A DNA stretch of 64,000 nt from Terriglobia bacterium (GCA_023511585.1 JAIMBF010000008.1:1-64000); one strand, 5' to 3'; positions 48,039-57,491 are shown, counted from the first letter of the stretch. Numbers and translations are program-made. Notes: generated by a model not told the origin, from the sequence alone.

Positions 48039-49499
48039 GTGGAGACACCGCCTGCAATAGTGTGGTTTCGTAACGATCTTAGAATCTCGGATAATCCCGC
48101 TTTGAGGGCCGCTTCGGCTCTGGGACAGCCGATCGTTCCTGTCTATATTCTGGACGAGCACGCGCCCGGAACTTGGGCCGCAGGCGGCGCAGCCCGCTGG
48201 TGGCTGCACCATAGCCTCGCGGCTTTGAAAAGCTCTTTCGCCAAGAGCGGCCTTGATTTGCTTTTGCTCCGTGGTCCTGCCGCCCTCGTTCTGCCTCGCC
48301 TGGTGCGCGAAACCGGCGCGCGAGCGGTTTTCTGGAACCGGCTCTATGAACCTTGGGCGGTGCAGCGCGACCGGCAGATCAAGAGCGCGCTTCGAGCGGA
48401 GGGCGTTAAGGTGGCGAGCTTCAACGCTTCGCTTCTGTTCGAACCGACGTCCATTCGCACACGAAACGGCGAAGCTTTTCGCGTGTTTACACCGTTCTGG
48501 CGAGCCTGTCTTGCTGCGCCCGAGCCGAGCGAACCGGAGGGCGCGCCCGATTTGTCATTCTTGCGCGGTTTCAAGCTTCCGGCCGGAGAACGGCTGGAAG
48601 ACTGGCGGCTTCTGCCGACGGCGCCGAACTGGGCCGGCGGCTTGCAGGCGGCGTGGCAGCCCGGCGAAGCGGGCGCCCGGGCTCGGCTTGATGCGTTCTT
48701 GGCCAAGGCGCTTGATCATTACGAAAGCGAACGTGATCGGCCGGACCATGCGGGGACCTCGCGGCTCTCGCCGCATCTCCATTGGGGGGAGATCAGCCCG
48801 CGTCAGGTCTGGCATGCGGCGAAAACCCACCCAAACGCAAAAGCATTTTTGCGCCAACTCGGTTGGCGCGAGTTCAGCTACCATCTCCTCTTTGCCTTTC
48901 CGTCGTTGCCGGAGGAACCTCTGGATGCGCGTTTTCAGGCGTTTCCGTGGGCGGAGGATGCAAAAGCGCTGGCCAGCTGGCAGCGCGGACGCACAGGGTA
49001 TCCCATTGTCGATGCCGGCATGCGCGAGCTCTGGCAGACCGGTTGGATGCATAATCGCGCGCGGATGGTTTGCGCGTCGTTCTTGGTGAAGCATCTGCTT
49101 CTGCCGTGGCAGTACGGCGAGCGATGGTTTTGGGATACGCTTGTCGATGCCGATCTCGCAAACAATGCCGCGGGTTGGCAATGGGTTGCCGGGTGCGGTG
49201 CCGATGCGGCCCCGTATTTCCGCATCTTCAATCCGGTTTTACAGGGCGAGAAATTCGATCCCAACGGCGATTACGTCCGAAAGTTCGTGCCGGAGCTGGC
49301 AAGGCTTCCTGCCCGTTTCATTCATCGGCCTTGGGAAGCTCCGCCTGCGGTTCTCGATGCCGCGGGGGTAAAGCTCGGCACCACCTATCCGGCGCCCATC
49401 GTCGATCATCGCGCGGCGCGGGAACGCGCGCTTGCAAGTTTCGTTGGCGAAAGGCGGGTGGGCATCGGGCGCATGCGCTCTGCCGTCGTGCGTGGCTAA
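48039..49499 (+). CDS. phrB: Deoxyribodipyrimidine photolyase
   Basis: A 486-residue light-driven enzyme that reverses cyclobutane pyrimidine dimers using FAD. The N-terminal antenna domain starts IVWFRNDLRISDNPALRAA. The FAD domain has GTSRLSPHLHWGEISPRQVW, FLRQLGWREFSYHLLFAFP, GYPIVDAGMRELWQTGWMHN and NNAAGWQWVAGCGADAAPYF. Start is GTG 48039, supported by N-terminal family match. Its stop overlaps the ClC gene stop by 3 bases on the opposite strand. An SPL-like radical SAM gene nearby also relates to UV damage. Confidence 0.95.
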   Translation: METPPAIVWFRNDLRISDNPALRAASALGQPIVPVYILDEHAPGTWAAGGAARWWLHHSLAALKSSFAKSGLDLLLLRGPAALVLPRLVRETGARAVFWNRLYEPWAVQRDRQIKSALRAEGVKVASFNASLLFEPTSIRTRNGEAFRVFTPFWRACLAAPEPSEPEGAPDLSFLRGFKLPAGERLEDWRLLPTAPNWAGGLQAAWQPGEAGARARLDAFLAKALDHYESERDRPDHAGTSRLSPHLHWGEISPRQVWHAAKTHPNAKAFLRQLGWREFSYHLLFAFPSLPEEPLDARFQAFPWAEDAKALASWQRGRTGYPIVDAGMRELWQTGWMHNRARMVCASFLVKHLLLPWQYGERWFWDTLVDADLANNAAGWQWVAGCGADAAPYFRIFNPVLQGEKFDPNGDYVRKFVPELARLPARFIHRPWEAPPAVLDAAGVKLGTTYPAPIVDHRAARERALASFVGERRVGIGRMRSAVVRG

Positions 49500-50842
49500 C
49501 TGCGGGGCCGCGTTGCCTCTAGAAAACGGTCCGCCAAGGCACCGTAGAGGGAACGGCGGCAAATCAATCGCGAAACCCCGAATGCCACCATCGCCGTTGC
49601 CAACAAGGGCACCGTCATCGCTTGGTTGCTCGTCATCTCCATCACAATGACCGCAGCGGTAATCGGCGCTTGCACCGCGCCCGCGAAATAGCCCACCATG
49701 CCGAGCAACGCCATGGCGGCCGGCGAAGCGCTCGGCACCAAGGGTGCGAGCAGCGCGCCGAAGCCCACGCCCACCGAAAGCGAAGGCGCGAAGATGCCCC
49801 CCGGAATGCCGCTGATATAGGAAACGACCGTGGCGGCGAACTTCAAAAACGGATAGCTCCAGGGCACCGAAGCACGCCCCTCGATAACTGCCCGCGCCAC
49901 GGCGTACCCGGTGCCGGAGGTGCGCCCGTCGGAAGCCCAGGCAATCAGCGCCAGCAGAAGGCCGCAGCCCGCGGCAAAGAGCATCGGCCGGCGCGCGATC
50001 CACTGCCCGAGCGCGCCCGGCAAGCCGGCGGTGAAATTCAGCAGCGTGAAGGCGAAAAGGCCGCCGGCACCACCGCCCACCACGCCACAAAGCAGCACGG
50101 CAAGCCAGCCGGGGCCGATGGCGAGATCCGCGGAAGTCGAGCCGAAATACGTATAATTTCCAACCAAGGCGAGCGTGGCGATCCCCGCCACGATCACGGC
50201 GGTGAGCGTGGTTCCGCTGGTGCGCGCCTCAAACGAGCCGGCGAGTTCTTCCACCGCGAACATCACGCCGGCAAGCGGCGTGTTGAACGCGGCGGCGATG
50301 CCGGCGGCCCCTCCCGCCAAAATCAGCGCCCGCTGCAAATCCCGCTCCGGGTTGCGCAACAAAAACCCAATGTTGAACATCAGCGCCGCCCCCACTTGCA
50401 CGGTCGGCCCCTCGCGGCCGATCGAAGCGCCGCAAGCGAGCCCAAGTAGCGTTAGGAGGATTTTGCCAACAGCAATTCGGAGCGAGAGCACCGCGCGGAT
50501 GGTTTCGGGATTTTGCATGCGAAGCGCCGCGATGGCTTGCGGGATGCCGCTGCCTTGCGCGCCGGGGAATACCTTTCGGGTGAGCAAAAGGGAGAGCATC
50601 AACCCCAAAGGGGTCAGCACAAACGCTGGGAAGAACCCAAGCCCACGCGCCGCGCCCTGCCGTATGACCCAGAAATATAGGTCTTGAGCCGAATTGGCCC
50701 AGCTCGCGAGCAAAATCGCTGCCACGGCCACCAACAAGGCGCCGGTCCAAAACAGCAAACGACGCAGCCAACGCGCCTGCGTGACGCGCGCGATCCGAAT
50801 TAAAACAATGATATGTCGCGGCGAAATCCTCATCAATGGCAT
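49496..50842 (-). CDS. clcA: ClC-family chloride channel or H+/Cl- exchanger
   Basis: A 448-residue membrane protein. The anion-path motifs GSGIPQ (about residue 97), GREGPTVQ with the gating Glu, and GGIFAPSLSVG are present. Another part, GYFAGAVQAPITAAVIVMEM, is typical of bacterial ClCs. There is no C-terminal CBS pair. The proton Glu of E. coli ClcA was not located with confidence, so exchanger versus channel is open. Start is ATG 50842 or ATG 50833; the latter overlaps the stop of the upstream gene by one base. It is the last gene of a three-gene minus-strand run. Confidence 0.92.
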   Translation of the reverse strand: MPLMRISPRHIIVLIRIARVTQARWLRRLLFWTGALLVAVAAILLASWANSAQDLYFWVIRQGAARGLGFFPAFVLTPLGLMLSLLLTRKVFPGAQGSGIPQAIAALRMQNPETIRAVLSLRIAVGKILLTLLGLACGASIGREGPTVQVGAALMFNIGFLLRNPERDLQRALILAGGAAGIAAAFNTPLAGVMFAVEELAGSFEARTSGTTLTAVIVAGIATLALVGNYTYFGSTSADLAIGPGWLAVLLCGVVGGGAGGLFAFTLLNFTAGLPGALGQWIARRPMLFAAGCGLLLALIAWASDGRTSGTGYAVARAVIEGRASVPWSYPFLKFAATVVSYISGIPGGIFAPSLSVGVGFGALLAPLVPSASPAAMALLGMVGYFAGAVQAPITAAVIVMEMTSNQAMTVPLLATAMVAFGVSRLICRRSLYGALADRFLEATRPRS

Positions 50843-51420
50843 GGCTTACCTGCCTGCCAAGCCCGGTAATCCGCTTCGTCGTCGACATCGCGCAGCCGGC
50901 GGAGGAAGCGGACCTTGCGGTGCACAAAATTTCTCAACGTATCCGCCAAAGCATGGGGGCTCGACCAACGCACCCCGGCAAACGGATGCGCCGGCCGCCG
51001 CGGGCCCAGGGCGACCAGCCAGTAGCCGCCATCCTCGGCCGGGCCAAAAACGGCATCGGCCGAGCCCAAGGCACGAAAGGCGGCGTGCAGGTCGGATAAA
51101 GCGAGGCTAGGGATATCGCAGCCGATCAACACAACACGGCCGCGCCGATAGCGGTTTGCCGCCCGTTCCATGCGCTGGCCAAGATCGCCTTGCCCTTGCG
51201 GAATGCGGGCAAGACCCCGCGGCCAACGTGCATGCGCGCGATCCGGCGTGGTGGCCAGCACGGCGCGAAACCGGCGATGACCTGCCAAAAGGCGAACGAT
51301 CCGCCTGAGCATCGCAAGATGGAACCGAAGCGCGGCGCGCGCGCCGATTCCGGCCGCAAGCCGCCGTTTGACCGTCCCGAGCCGAGGCGCACGGGCAAAC
51401 ACGATGACGGTATCCTTCAT
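50833..51420 (-). CDS. TIGR04282-type glycosyltransferase-like protein (DUF2064)
   Basis: A 195-residue GT-A fold protein starting MKDTVIVFARAPRLGTVKRRL, with GQGDLGQRMERA, VVLIGCDIPSL (DxD-like Asp) and the EDGGYWLVALG motif. It belongs to the rSAM/selenodomain-associated transferase 1 group. The upstream gene is the matching transferase 2 type, with ATGA overlap between them, so they work as a pair. The donor sugar and acceptor are not known. Confidence 0.87.
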   Translation of the reverse strand: MKDTVIVFARAPRLGTVKRRLAAGIGARAALRFHLAMLRRIVRLLAGHRRFRAVLATTPDRAHARWPRGLARIPQGQGDLGQRMERAANRYRRGRVVLIGCDIPSLALSDLHAAFRALGSADAVFGPAEDGGYWLVALGPRRPAHPFAGVRWSSPHALADTLRNFVHRKVRFLRRLRDVDDEADYRAWQAGKPCH

Positions 51421-52103
51421 TCGTAGAGACGCGCAATCAGACGCGGGGAAACGCCGAGAAAGTAGAGGGCAAGGCAAGTCATATTCCGGAGCGAGCGAAG
51501 CCGCCAGCCCTCGCGTTCATAACGTTCGGCGGCGGTGACCGCGGGAACACAGAGTTCCTTGAGCCGCTTGCGGCCGATCCGGCGCACCAGATCGACGTCT
51601 TCCATCAAGACCAGCGGGCGCATCCCCCCGAGCTTGTCGAGAAAATCCCGTGCAATCAGCAGACCCTGGTCACCGTAGGGAAGGCCCAGCCGGCGGCATC
51701 GCCAGGCCACCCAGCGTTCGATCCGCCGCGCCTCGAGTGCCGAAGAAGCAAGCGCGAAGCGAAAATAGGCGGCACGTTCGTGATTTTCGGGCTCTGCCAT
51801 AAATGCTTCCGCCGCGCTCCGCCAGCCGGGCGCAAGGCACGTATCGGCGTGGAGCAGCAGCAGCCACGGATGCCTGCTTGCCGAAATTCCGGCCGCAAGC
51901 TGCACGCCCCTTCCCCGCGGCGCCGACACGATTTTTGCGGATGTTGCTTCGGCAATGCGCAGGGTCTGGTCCGTGCTGCCGCCGTCGGCCACGACGATTT
52001 CCGCGCCCGCATCCTCGCGCCGGACTGCCTTGAGGCATTCCGGCAGCCAGCGCGCGGCATTCAGCGTCGGAATGACAATGCTGAGCGCCTGCTTTAACTG
52101 CAT
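51417..52103 (-). CDS. TIGR04283-type family 2 glycosyltransferase
   Basis: A 228-residue GT2 enzyme: LSIVIPTLNAARWLPECLKA, IVVADGGSTDQTLRIAE, LLLHADTCLAPGW (HADT metal site) and LVLMEDVDLVRRI. It is the rSAM/selenodomain-associated transferase 2 type and overlaps its partner gene downstream. The C-terminus has a hydrophobic stretch (MTCLALYFLGVSPRLIARL) that may touch the membrane. The divergent radical SAM gene 83 bases away gives the context named in this family. Confidence 0.88.
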   Translation of the reverse strand: MQLKQALSIVIPTLNAARWLPECLKAVRREDAGAEIVVADGGSTDQTLRIAEATSAKIVSAPRGRGVQLAAGISASRHPWLLLLHADTCLAPGWRSAAEAFMAEPENHERAAYFRFALASSALEARRIERWVAWRCRRLGLPYGDQGLLIARDFLDKLGGMRPLVLMEDVDLVRRIGRKRLKELCVPAVTAAERYEREGWRLRSLRNMTCLALYFLGVSPRLIARLYE

Positions 52104-52186
52104 TCCTGCATCCTGCTTTCACTCCCGGAATTCTTTTGGAGTTCTTTTTTTGTTCTTGACATTGCGGGGCGCTTCGGGCAGGGTTT

Positions 52187-53410
52187 ATGGAACAAACAGG
52201 AAACATGCCCATGGATCAGCCTTGGCACGATGCCCACAGAGGGAAGCCGGAAAACGCTCGCGGCCTTGCCCGAGCAGGCAGTGACGCCTCGGCCGAGGAT
52301 GCCGTTTCCCACGGCGCTATCCTGCCGCGGAAAGGGCGCGGCGCGTTGTTCAACCCTCCAAACCGGTTTGAGCGCTGCCATCATGAGACCTTCGATGATG
52401 GTTGGGATACTCTTGAGGCAGAATTACACGAGCTGCCGCGCTTACCCACCACGCTGATTCGCGATCATTCCCGTTCGGCCATCACGTGGAATGAAAGCCC
52501 GGACATTGGCTTCGATCGCTCCCTTAATCCTTATCGCGGCTGCGAGCACGGTTGTATTTATTGTTATGCGCGGCCCTCTCACGCCTATCTCGGATTTTCG
52601 CCCGGCCTCGACTTTGAAAGCAAGCTGCTTTTCAAGCCCGAAGTTGCAACGCTCTTGGAGCGGGAGCTACGCAAACCCGGCTATCGCGTGCGCCCGTTGG
52701 CTTTGGGGACCAACACGGATCCCTATCAGCCCGTGGAGCGCACTTTGCGACTGACCCGTTCCGTGCTGGAGGTGCTTGATCGGTTTCATCACCCTGTGAG
52801 TATCGTCACGAAATCGGCCGGGGTGTTGCGGGATCTGGATATTCTCCGGGCGCTTGCCGCGCGGCGGCTGGTGCGCGTGTGCCTTTCGGTCACCACGCTT
52901 GACGCATCGCTGGCCAGGCGCATGGAGCCCCGCGCGAGCTCGCCGCAACGGAGGCTTGCAGCCATCCGCGAGCTCGCGCAGGCCGGCGTTCCCACGGGAG
53001 TGATGTTCGCCCCAGTCATTCCCGGCCTGAACGATGCGGAGCTTGAGAGAGTCATCGCCGCGGCGGCCGAGGCCGGGGCGCGCTTCGCGGGTTACGTCTT
53101 GGTGCGCTTGCCGCGGGAAGTGGCGGATCTCTTCCAAACCTGGCTGCAGGCGCATTTTCCCACCCGAGCGCAGCATGTTTTGAATCTGATCCGCAGCCTC
53201 AGAGCCGGACGGCTGAACGAGCCGCGGTTTCATCATCGCATGAAAGGCCAAGGCGCGCTTGCCGAACTGCTGGCGCAACGATTCGATCAGGCTTGCAAGA
53301 AGTGGGGGTTGAACGGAGAACGCCTCACGGGGCTTGATTGTTCGGCGTTTCGTCTGCCGCCTACCCCGCAGGAAGCGAAGCCGGCGGCGCAGCAATTGGC
53401 GCTCTTCTAA
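52187..53410 (+). CDS. PA0069-family radical SAM protein (SPL-like)
   Basis: A 407-residue radical SAM enzyme. The iron-sulfur motif CEHGCIYCYARPSH (CxxxCxxC) follows SLNPYRGCEHG. LALGTNTDPYQPVERTLRLTR and PVIPGLNDAELERV are typical of the group related to spore photoproduct lyase. The N-terminal 75 residues and the C-terminal tail after MKGQGALAELLAQRF are family features. The true reaction in non-spore formers is unknown. It lies divergent from the transferase pair and 2.7 kb from photolyase. Confidence 0.9.
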   Translation: MEQTGNMPMDQPWHDAHRGKPENARGLARAGSDASAEDAVSHGAILPRKGRGALFNPPNRFERCHHETFDDGWDTLEAELHELPRLPTTLIRDHSRSAITWNESPDIGFDRSLNPYRGCEHGCIYCYARPSHAYLGFSPGLDFESKLLFKPEVATLLERELRKPGYRVRPLALGTNTDPYQPVERTLRLTRSVLEVLDRFHHPVSIVTKSAGVLRDLDILRALAARRLVRVCLSVTTLDASLARRMEPRASSPQRRLAAIRELAQAGVPTGVMFAPVIPGLNDAELERVIAAAAEAGARFAGYVLVRLPREVADLFQTWLQAHFPTRAQHVLNLIRSLRAGRLNEPRFHHRMKGQGALAELLAQRFDQACKKWGLNGERLTGLDCSAFRLPPTPQEAKPAAQQLALF

Positions 53411-53589
53411 GCCGGCATTTCAAGGCAGGGTTGCCGCACGGAGGGTATGCCCCGATGGGTTGCGGAATCCTATTTGTTGAATCATGACTTGGCGTCCATG
53501 TAAGCGATGGGCTTTTCTGCCACACGCGGAGCTCGGCCCGGCCGTTTGGGAAACCGAGAACTCCGCCGGTTGGCGAGCGAGATAGGTTT

Positions 53590-55482
53590 GTGCGCAGGAT
53601 TGAGACAGATCAGCAACAGGTGCCCGCGACAACGAAGGCTACCGCTGCCTTGAGCACCGCCGGTCTCGGCCGCTCGGGCTTAAGGACCTTGGGCTCGCTC
53701 TTGCCCTATTTGTGGCCGAAGGGCGATTACGGCGCGCATTTCCGCTTGGTTTCGGCAGCGGTGTTGTTGATCTTGGCGAAGCTCGCCACGGTCTTGGTGC
53801 CGATTGCCTATGCGCGAATCGTCGATCTGCTTGCGCCGCATGCGGCGCAGTCTCTTGCCGTAGTGCCGGTGGCGTTGATTGTCGGATACGGCGTGCTGCG
53901 TATGGCCGCGGCGGGATTTGGCGAGCTGCGCGATGCCGTGTTCGCGGCCGTTCAGCAGCGCGCGGCGCGGCGCGTGGCTTTAGCGACATTTCAACATCTG
54001 CACGCGTTAAGCCTGCGCTTTCATCTGGATCGTCAAACCGGCGGTCTCGCCCGCGCGATCGAGCGCGGCACCCGCGGCATCGAGCAGGTCTTGCGGCTTG
54101 CGGTGTTTAATATTTTGCCGACATTGGTGGAAATGCTGTTGGTCACCGCGATCGTTTGGCGGTTGTTCGATTGGCGTTTTGCCTTGGTGACTTTCGGCGC
54201 GGTGAGCCTGTACATCGGCTTTACCATGGCTTTTACCAATTGGCGGGTTCGTTTCCGGCGCATTATGAATGAGTTCGACAGCGAGGCCCACACCCGCGCC
54301 ATCGACAGTTTGCTGAATTTTGAAACGGTCAAATATTTCGGAAACGAGACACACGAAGCCCGTCGTTTCGATGAAGCCTTGGCACGTTACGAGCGTGCGG
54401 CCGTGCGCTCCATGGTTACCCTCAACATGCTCAATCTGGGGCAGGCCGTTATCATTGCCGCGGGTCTGGTGATTTTGATGCTGATGGCGGCAGAGCAGGT
54501 CCATGCGGGCCATATGAGCGTGGGCAAATTCGTTCTTGTGAACACGTATTTGATGCAGCTTTATCAGCCGCTGAATTTTCTTGGTTTCGTCTACCGCGAA
54601 ATCAAGCAGGGGCTGGTGGACATGGAACAGATGTTTCGCCTGCTTTCGGTCCCTGTCGAGGTTTCCGATCGCCCGGGGGCCATCGCTTTGCCGATGGCGG
54701 TTCGCTCCGGCCCGAGAGGCAGCTCGGTACGGTTTGAGCAGGTGGAATTCGGCTATCGCCCCGACCGGCCGATCCTGAAAGGGGTGAGCTTTGCGGTGGC
54801 GCCGGGGCGAACACTGGCCATTGTGGGGCCGACGGGTGCCGGAAAATCGACCATTACCCGGTTGCTCTATCGGTTTTACGACGTGGATGCCGGCCGTATC
54901 CTGGTCGATGGGTATGATATCCGCGATTTGACCCAGGCGAGCTTGCGTGCGGCCATTGGCGTGGTGCCGCAGGATACGGTTTTGTTCAACGATACGATCG
55001 GTTACAACATCGCTTACGGCCGGCCGAGCGCAACCCAGGCCGAGATCGAACAGGCGGCAAAGGCAGCGCAAATTCACGACTTTATTATGAGCCTTCCGGA
55101 GGGATACGCGACTCGGGTAGGGGAACGCGGGCTCAAGCTTTCCGGGGGTGAAAAGCAACGCGTGGCGATTGCGCGGACTTTGCTTAAGGATCCGCGCATC
55201 CTTATTTTGGACGAGGCGACCAGCGCGTTGGACAGCAGAACCGAACAGGAAATTCAGGCGGCGTTGAAAATTGTTTCGCGCGATCGGACCACTTTGGTGA
55301 TTGCGCATCGGCTTTCCACGGTGGTTGATGCCGATGAGATTCTGGTTCTGGCGGAAGGGCGCGTGGCCGAACGAGGGCGCCATGCGGAATTACTGGCATA
55401 TGGCGGTTTGTATGCCCATCTTTGGACGATGCAAGCAGAAGAGACGGTGCTCGATCCCGAACGCCCGCACGCGCCGGCATGA
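53590..55482 (+). CDS. Atm1-type ABC exporter
   Basis: A 630-residue half-transporter: six TM helices (about residues 50-340) and one ATPase. Walker A GPTGAGKSTITRLL, LKLSGGEKQRVAIARTLLKD, Walker B ILILDEATSALD and the H-loop VIAHRLSTV are intact. FLGFVYREIKQGLVDMEQMF and LNFETVKYFGNETHEARRFD are typical of the Atm1/HMT1 group, which exports glutathione-linked or sulfur-containing compounds for metal and Fe-S homeostasis. Start is GTG 53590. A small conserved helical protein gene follows 48 bases downstream. Confidence 0.92.
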   Translation: MRRIETDQQQVPATTKATAALSTAGLGRSGLRTLGSLLPYLWPKGDYGAHFRLVSAAVLLILAKLATVLVPIAYARIVDLLAPHAAQSLAVVPVALIVGYGVLRMAAAGFGELRDAVFAAVQQRAARRVALATFQHLHALSLRFHLDRQTGGLARAIERGTRGIEQVLRLAVFNILPTLVEMLLVTAIVWRLFDWRFALVTFGAVSLYIGFTMAFTNWRVRFRRIMNEFDSEAHTRAIDSLLNFETVKYFGNETHEARRFDEALARYERAAVRSMVTLNMLNLGQAVIIAAGLVILMLMAAEQVHAGHMSVGKFVLVNTYLMQLYQPLNFLGFVYREIKQGLVDMEQMFRLLSVPVEVSDRPGAIALPMAVRSGPRGSSVRFEQVEFGYRPDRPILKGVSFAVAPGRTLAIVGPTGAGKSTITRLLYRFYDVDAGRILVDGYDIRDLTQASLRAAIGVVPQDTVLFNDTIGYNIAYGRPSATQAEIEQAAKAAQIHDFIMSLPEGYATRVGERGLKLSGGEKQRVAIARTLLKDPRILILDEATSALDSRTEQEIQAALKIVSRDRTTLVIAHRLSTVVDADEILVLAEGRVAERGRHAELLAYGGLYAHLWTMQAEETVLDPERPHAPA

Positions 55483-55530
55483 CGGCCGACTGCAAGAACC
55501 GGCTGGGATGATGCCGGCAGCCAAGGAGGT

Positions 55531-55854
55531 ATGATGCAGCAAAACCCTAATCCCGCGCCGAGGCAGACACAATCGGCGGACGTTCCCGAAGATTTGGAAA
55601 TTCCCAAGGATCTGGGCCGCGCCGGCGCGGTGGTGCAAAAATCGATCGAACACATGCTGAGCATGGAGCTCGATGCGCTTTCCGTGGCTTCCGCCCTGCT
55701 CGGCGGAGCCATGGAGGTGCTTTCCCGGGTGCTCGATGAGGCGGCGATTGTGAAAGTCTTGCAAAACGCAATCGCTAGCGTGGAAGCCGGGCACCTGCGC
55801 CGCTCCGGCGCATCGGAAGAGCCGGCGAAGGCGCAAGAAGAGCAGCCGAAATAG
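55531..55854 (+). CDS. Hypothetical small helical protein
   Basis: A 107-residue protein (two Met codons at the start; AAGGAGG precedes). A Pro/Gln-rich N-terminus leads to a helical core (about residues 28-88) with [20 protein letters not shown] and [20 protein letters not shown], then an acidic/Gln tail. No TM helix, metal site or catalytic motif is clear. It follows the Atm1-type exporter and may share its mRNA. I do not recognise the family. Confidence 0.7.
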   Translation: MMQQNPNPAPRQTQSADVPEDLEIPKDLGRAGAVVQKSIEHMLSMELDALSVASALLGGAMEVLSRVLDEAAIVKVLQNAIASVEAGHLRRSGASEEPAKAQEEQPK

Positions 55855-55966
55855 CAAGTCGGGCCGCGGCGGCTTGACTGGGCAGGGTAGTTCCGCAATA
55901 AGCAGGCGCTGTCGCGGCACTTGCCGTTCGCATAAGCCCGTAAGCCGTCGAAATAAGGATGATCTC

Positions 55967-56266
55967 ATGTCTCGCCGTTGCCAGATTACCGGCAAAAGCG
56001 TGTTGACCGGCAATAATGTCAGCCACGCCAACAACAAGACACGCCGCCGCTTCCTGCCCAATTTACAGGAAGCATCCTTCCTTTCGGATATCTTGGGCCA
56101 GCGGGTTCGCCTGCGCCTTTCCACCCGTGCCATTCGCACGCTCGAGCGGCGCGGCGGCATCGATGCCTTCCTGCTCTCCACCCCCGATCGGCGGCTTTCG
56201 CCCGAGGTGCGGGTGATTAAGCGCCGGCTCGAACGGGTTCAAGCGCGCTCCGGAGCCAACGGCTAA
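55967..56266 (+). CDS. rpmB: Ribosomal protein L28
   Basis: A 99-residue large-subunit protein. [20 protein letters not shown] followed by [14 protein letters not shown] is diagnostic. ATG 55967 has AAGGATGA upstream. A possible promoter TTGACT (55874-55879) with AATAAG 17 bases on lies upstream. Alphaproteobacterial L28 is often longer than the enteric one, as here. Confidence 0.95.
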   Translation: MSRRCQITGKSVLTGNNVSHANNKTRRRFLPNLQEASFLSDILGQRVRLRLSTRAIRTLERRGGIDAFLLSTPDRRLSPEVRVIKRRLERVQARSGANG

Positions 56267-56361
56267 ATCAAAACCCGAGGGGTCATTGGCGGGGCGCACA
56301 AGAAGCCTGGCCCCGGCAGCCGTTAACCTTCGTTTTGCCGCCGCCGAAGTAACTTGCGGCC

Positions 56362-57180
56362 ATGCCATCGGCCGCAGTGATCCTTATCGGCGAAAGCGCC
56401 GCGATCGTTATTCTCGCCGGAGTCGCGCTCGCGCTTTTTCTGTGCCTGCGCGGGGCCAAAGCCGCGCGCGCAGGGCTTGGAAAAGAGCGGAACGCCGCGT
56501 GCACTCAAGAAGCTTCGGCCTTGCGCCTGCTGCGCCTTGCGGCCGAGGAGCTGCGGCAGGCCATGCTGAGTTTGCAATCCGCCGCCGAGCGGATCAGCAC
56601 GGGGTTGAAAGAAAACCGCCCTGACGATGTCGCGCACTACGCGGCCGCAGCGGCCGCTCTTGCCACGGAATTGCTGGCACTGGCGGATGATCTGGATGAT
56701 TATGGCGTGTCGCTGGATGCGCCGCGGGCGCTGAACGATGAAGCCGTTTCCCTTGAAGAGCTGATTTCGGGCGCGGTTGCCGCAGTGGCTGCCACGCTTG
56801 GGCCGAGCTCCCGGAATTGGTGGATCGGAGACGCCGTAAGGGTGCTGTGCCTGCGCGCCGACCGGCGGGCTTTGCAGCACGTGATCATGCGGCTGTTGGT
56901 CAATGCCGTCCGCTCCTCCGCCGATGGCGATTGGATTTATATTTTTTCCGAGCCTGCCGAGGGCGGAGTCGCGATTATTGTGGAGGACGAAGGGGGCAGG
57001 TTGTTCGCCGGGGATCCAGACGGCGACGCCCGAGGCGTAGGGACCCGCGGCATGGGGCTTGGGCTCACGCTGGCGCGCGCACTGATGGAGGCGCATGGCG
57101 GGCGGCTTTTGATCGAGACCGCTGCACGGATCGGCACACGTGTGACCCTCTTTTTCCCGGAAGAGCGGGTGCTGGGATAG
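56362..57180 (+). CDS. Histidine-kinase-like ATPase lacking the phospho-accepting His
   Basis: A 272-residue protein with an N-terminal TM helix (about residues 8-30). A dimerisation-helix-like segment reads RLAAEELRQAMLSLQSAAER; the place of the usual H-E-L-R box holds E-E-L-R, so no phospho-accepting His is present. The HATPase_c domain keeps an N-box (IMRLLVNAVRSS), a G1-like IVEDEGG and the G2 box TRGMGLGLTLARALMEAHGG. It may bind ATP but act as a phosphatase, scaffold or sensor rather than an autokinase (inference). No response regulator is adjacent. It starts about 95 bases after rpmB. Confidence 0.75.
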   Translation: MPSAAVILIGESAAIVILAGVALALFLCLRGAKAARAGLGKERNAACTQEASALRLLRLAAEELRQAMLSLQSAAERISTGLKENRPDDVAHYAAAAAALATELLALADDLDDYGVSLDAPRALNDEAVSLEELISGAVAAVAATLGPSSRNWWIGDAVRVLCLRADRRALQHVIMRLLVNAVRSSADGDWIYIFSEPAEGGVAIIVEDEGGRLFAGDPDGDARGVGTRGMGLGLTLARALMEAHGGRLLIETAARIGTRVTLFFPEERVLG

Positions 57181-57258
57181 GCGGCAAAGCCGCCGAGCGC
57201 GAAACTTTTATGTAACCCCCGCTCAGACCTTTCCTCAGAGCGGCAGCGGAGCGTATGG

Positions 57259-57459
57259 TCAAAAGTCTATGCAGCGGCCTTTTCGTTCCCAATCATTGTA
57301 GCGCGTGGGTTCCGGCCCCTTCGGACCGCCGATCTCCTTGGGCCGCGGTTGCGGGTTTTTCGGCTTTTCCTGATGCGCCGCGGCCTCAGCGTTTTCACGC
57401 TTCGGCGCATCACCCTCCTTCGAGACGGAACCCGATGCCACGGCGTTCGCTCTCCTCAC
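57259..57459 (-). CDS. DUF1674 / succinate dehydrogenase assembly factor 4-like protein
   Basis: A 66-residue protein ending with the family hallmark EIGGPKGPEPTRYNDWERKG and then RCIDF. DUF1674 proteins are homologues of mitochondrial SDHAF4, which helps insert flavinylated SdhA into complex II. The N-terminal 40 residues are variable and charged, as usual. The frame opens with GTG 57459; a GTG at 57441 is an alternative. sdh genes are not in the window. It would be easy to miss because of its size. Confidence 0.85.
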   Translation of the reverse strand: MRRANAVASGSVSKEGDAPKRENAEAAAHQEKPKNPQPRPKEIGGPKGPEPTRYNDWERKGRCIDF

Positions 57460-57460
57460 T

Positions 57461-57491
57461 TATGCCATGCAAGAACCTATGCCATGCAAGA
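57461..57491. repeat. Tandem direct repeat upstream of the DUF1674 gene
   Basis: TATGCCATGCAAGA occurs at 57461-57474 and 57478-57491, a 14-base repeat with a 17-base period, directly before the DUF1674 start. It could be a two-site binding element or a simple duplication. Confidence 0.6.
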
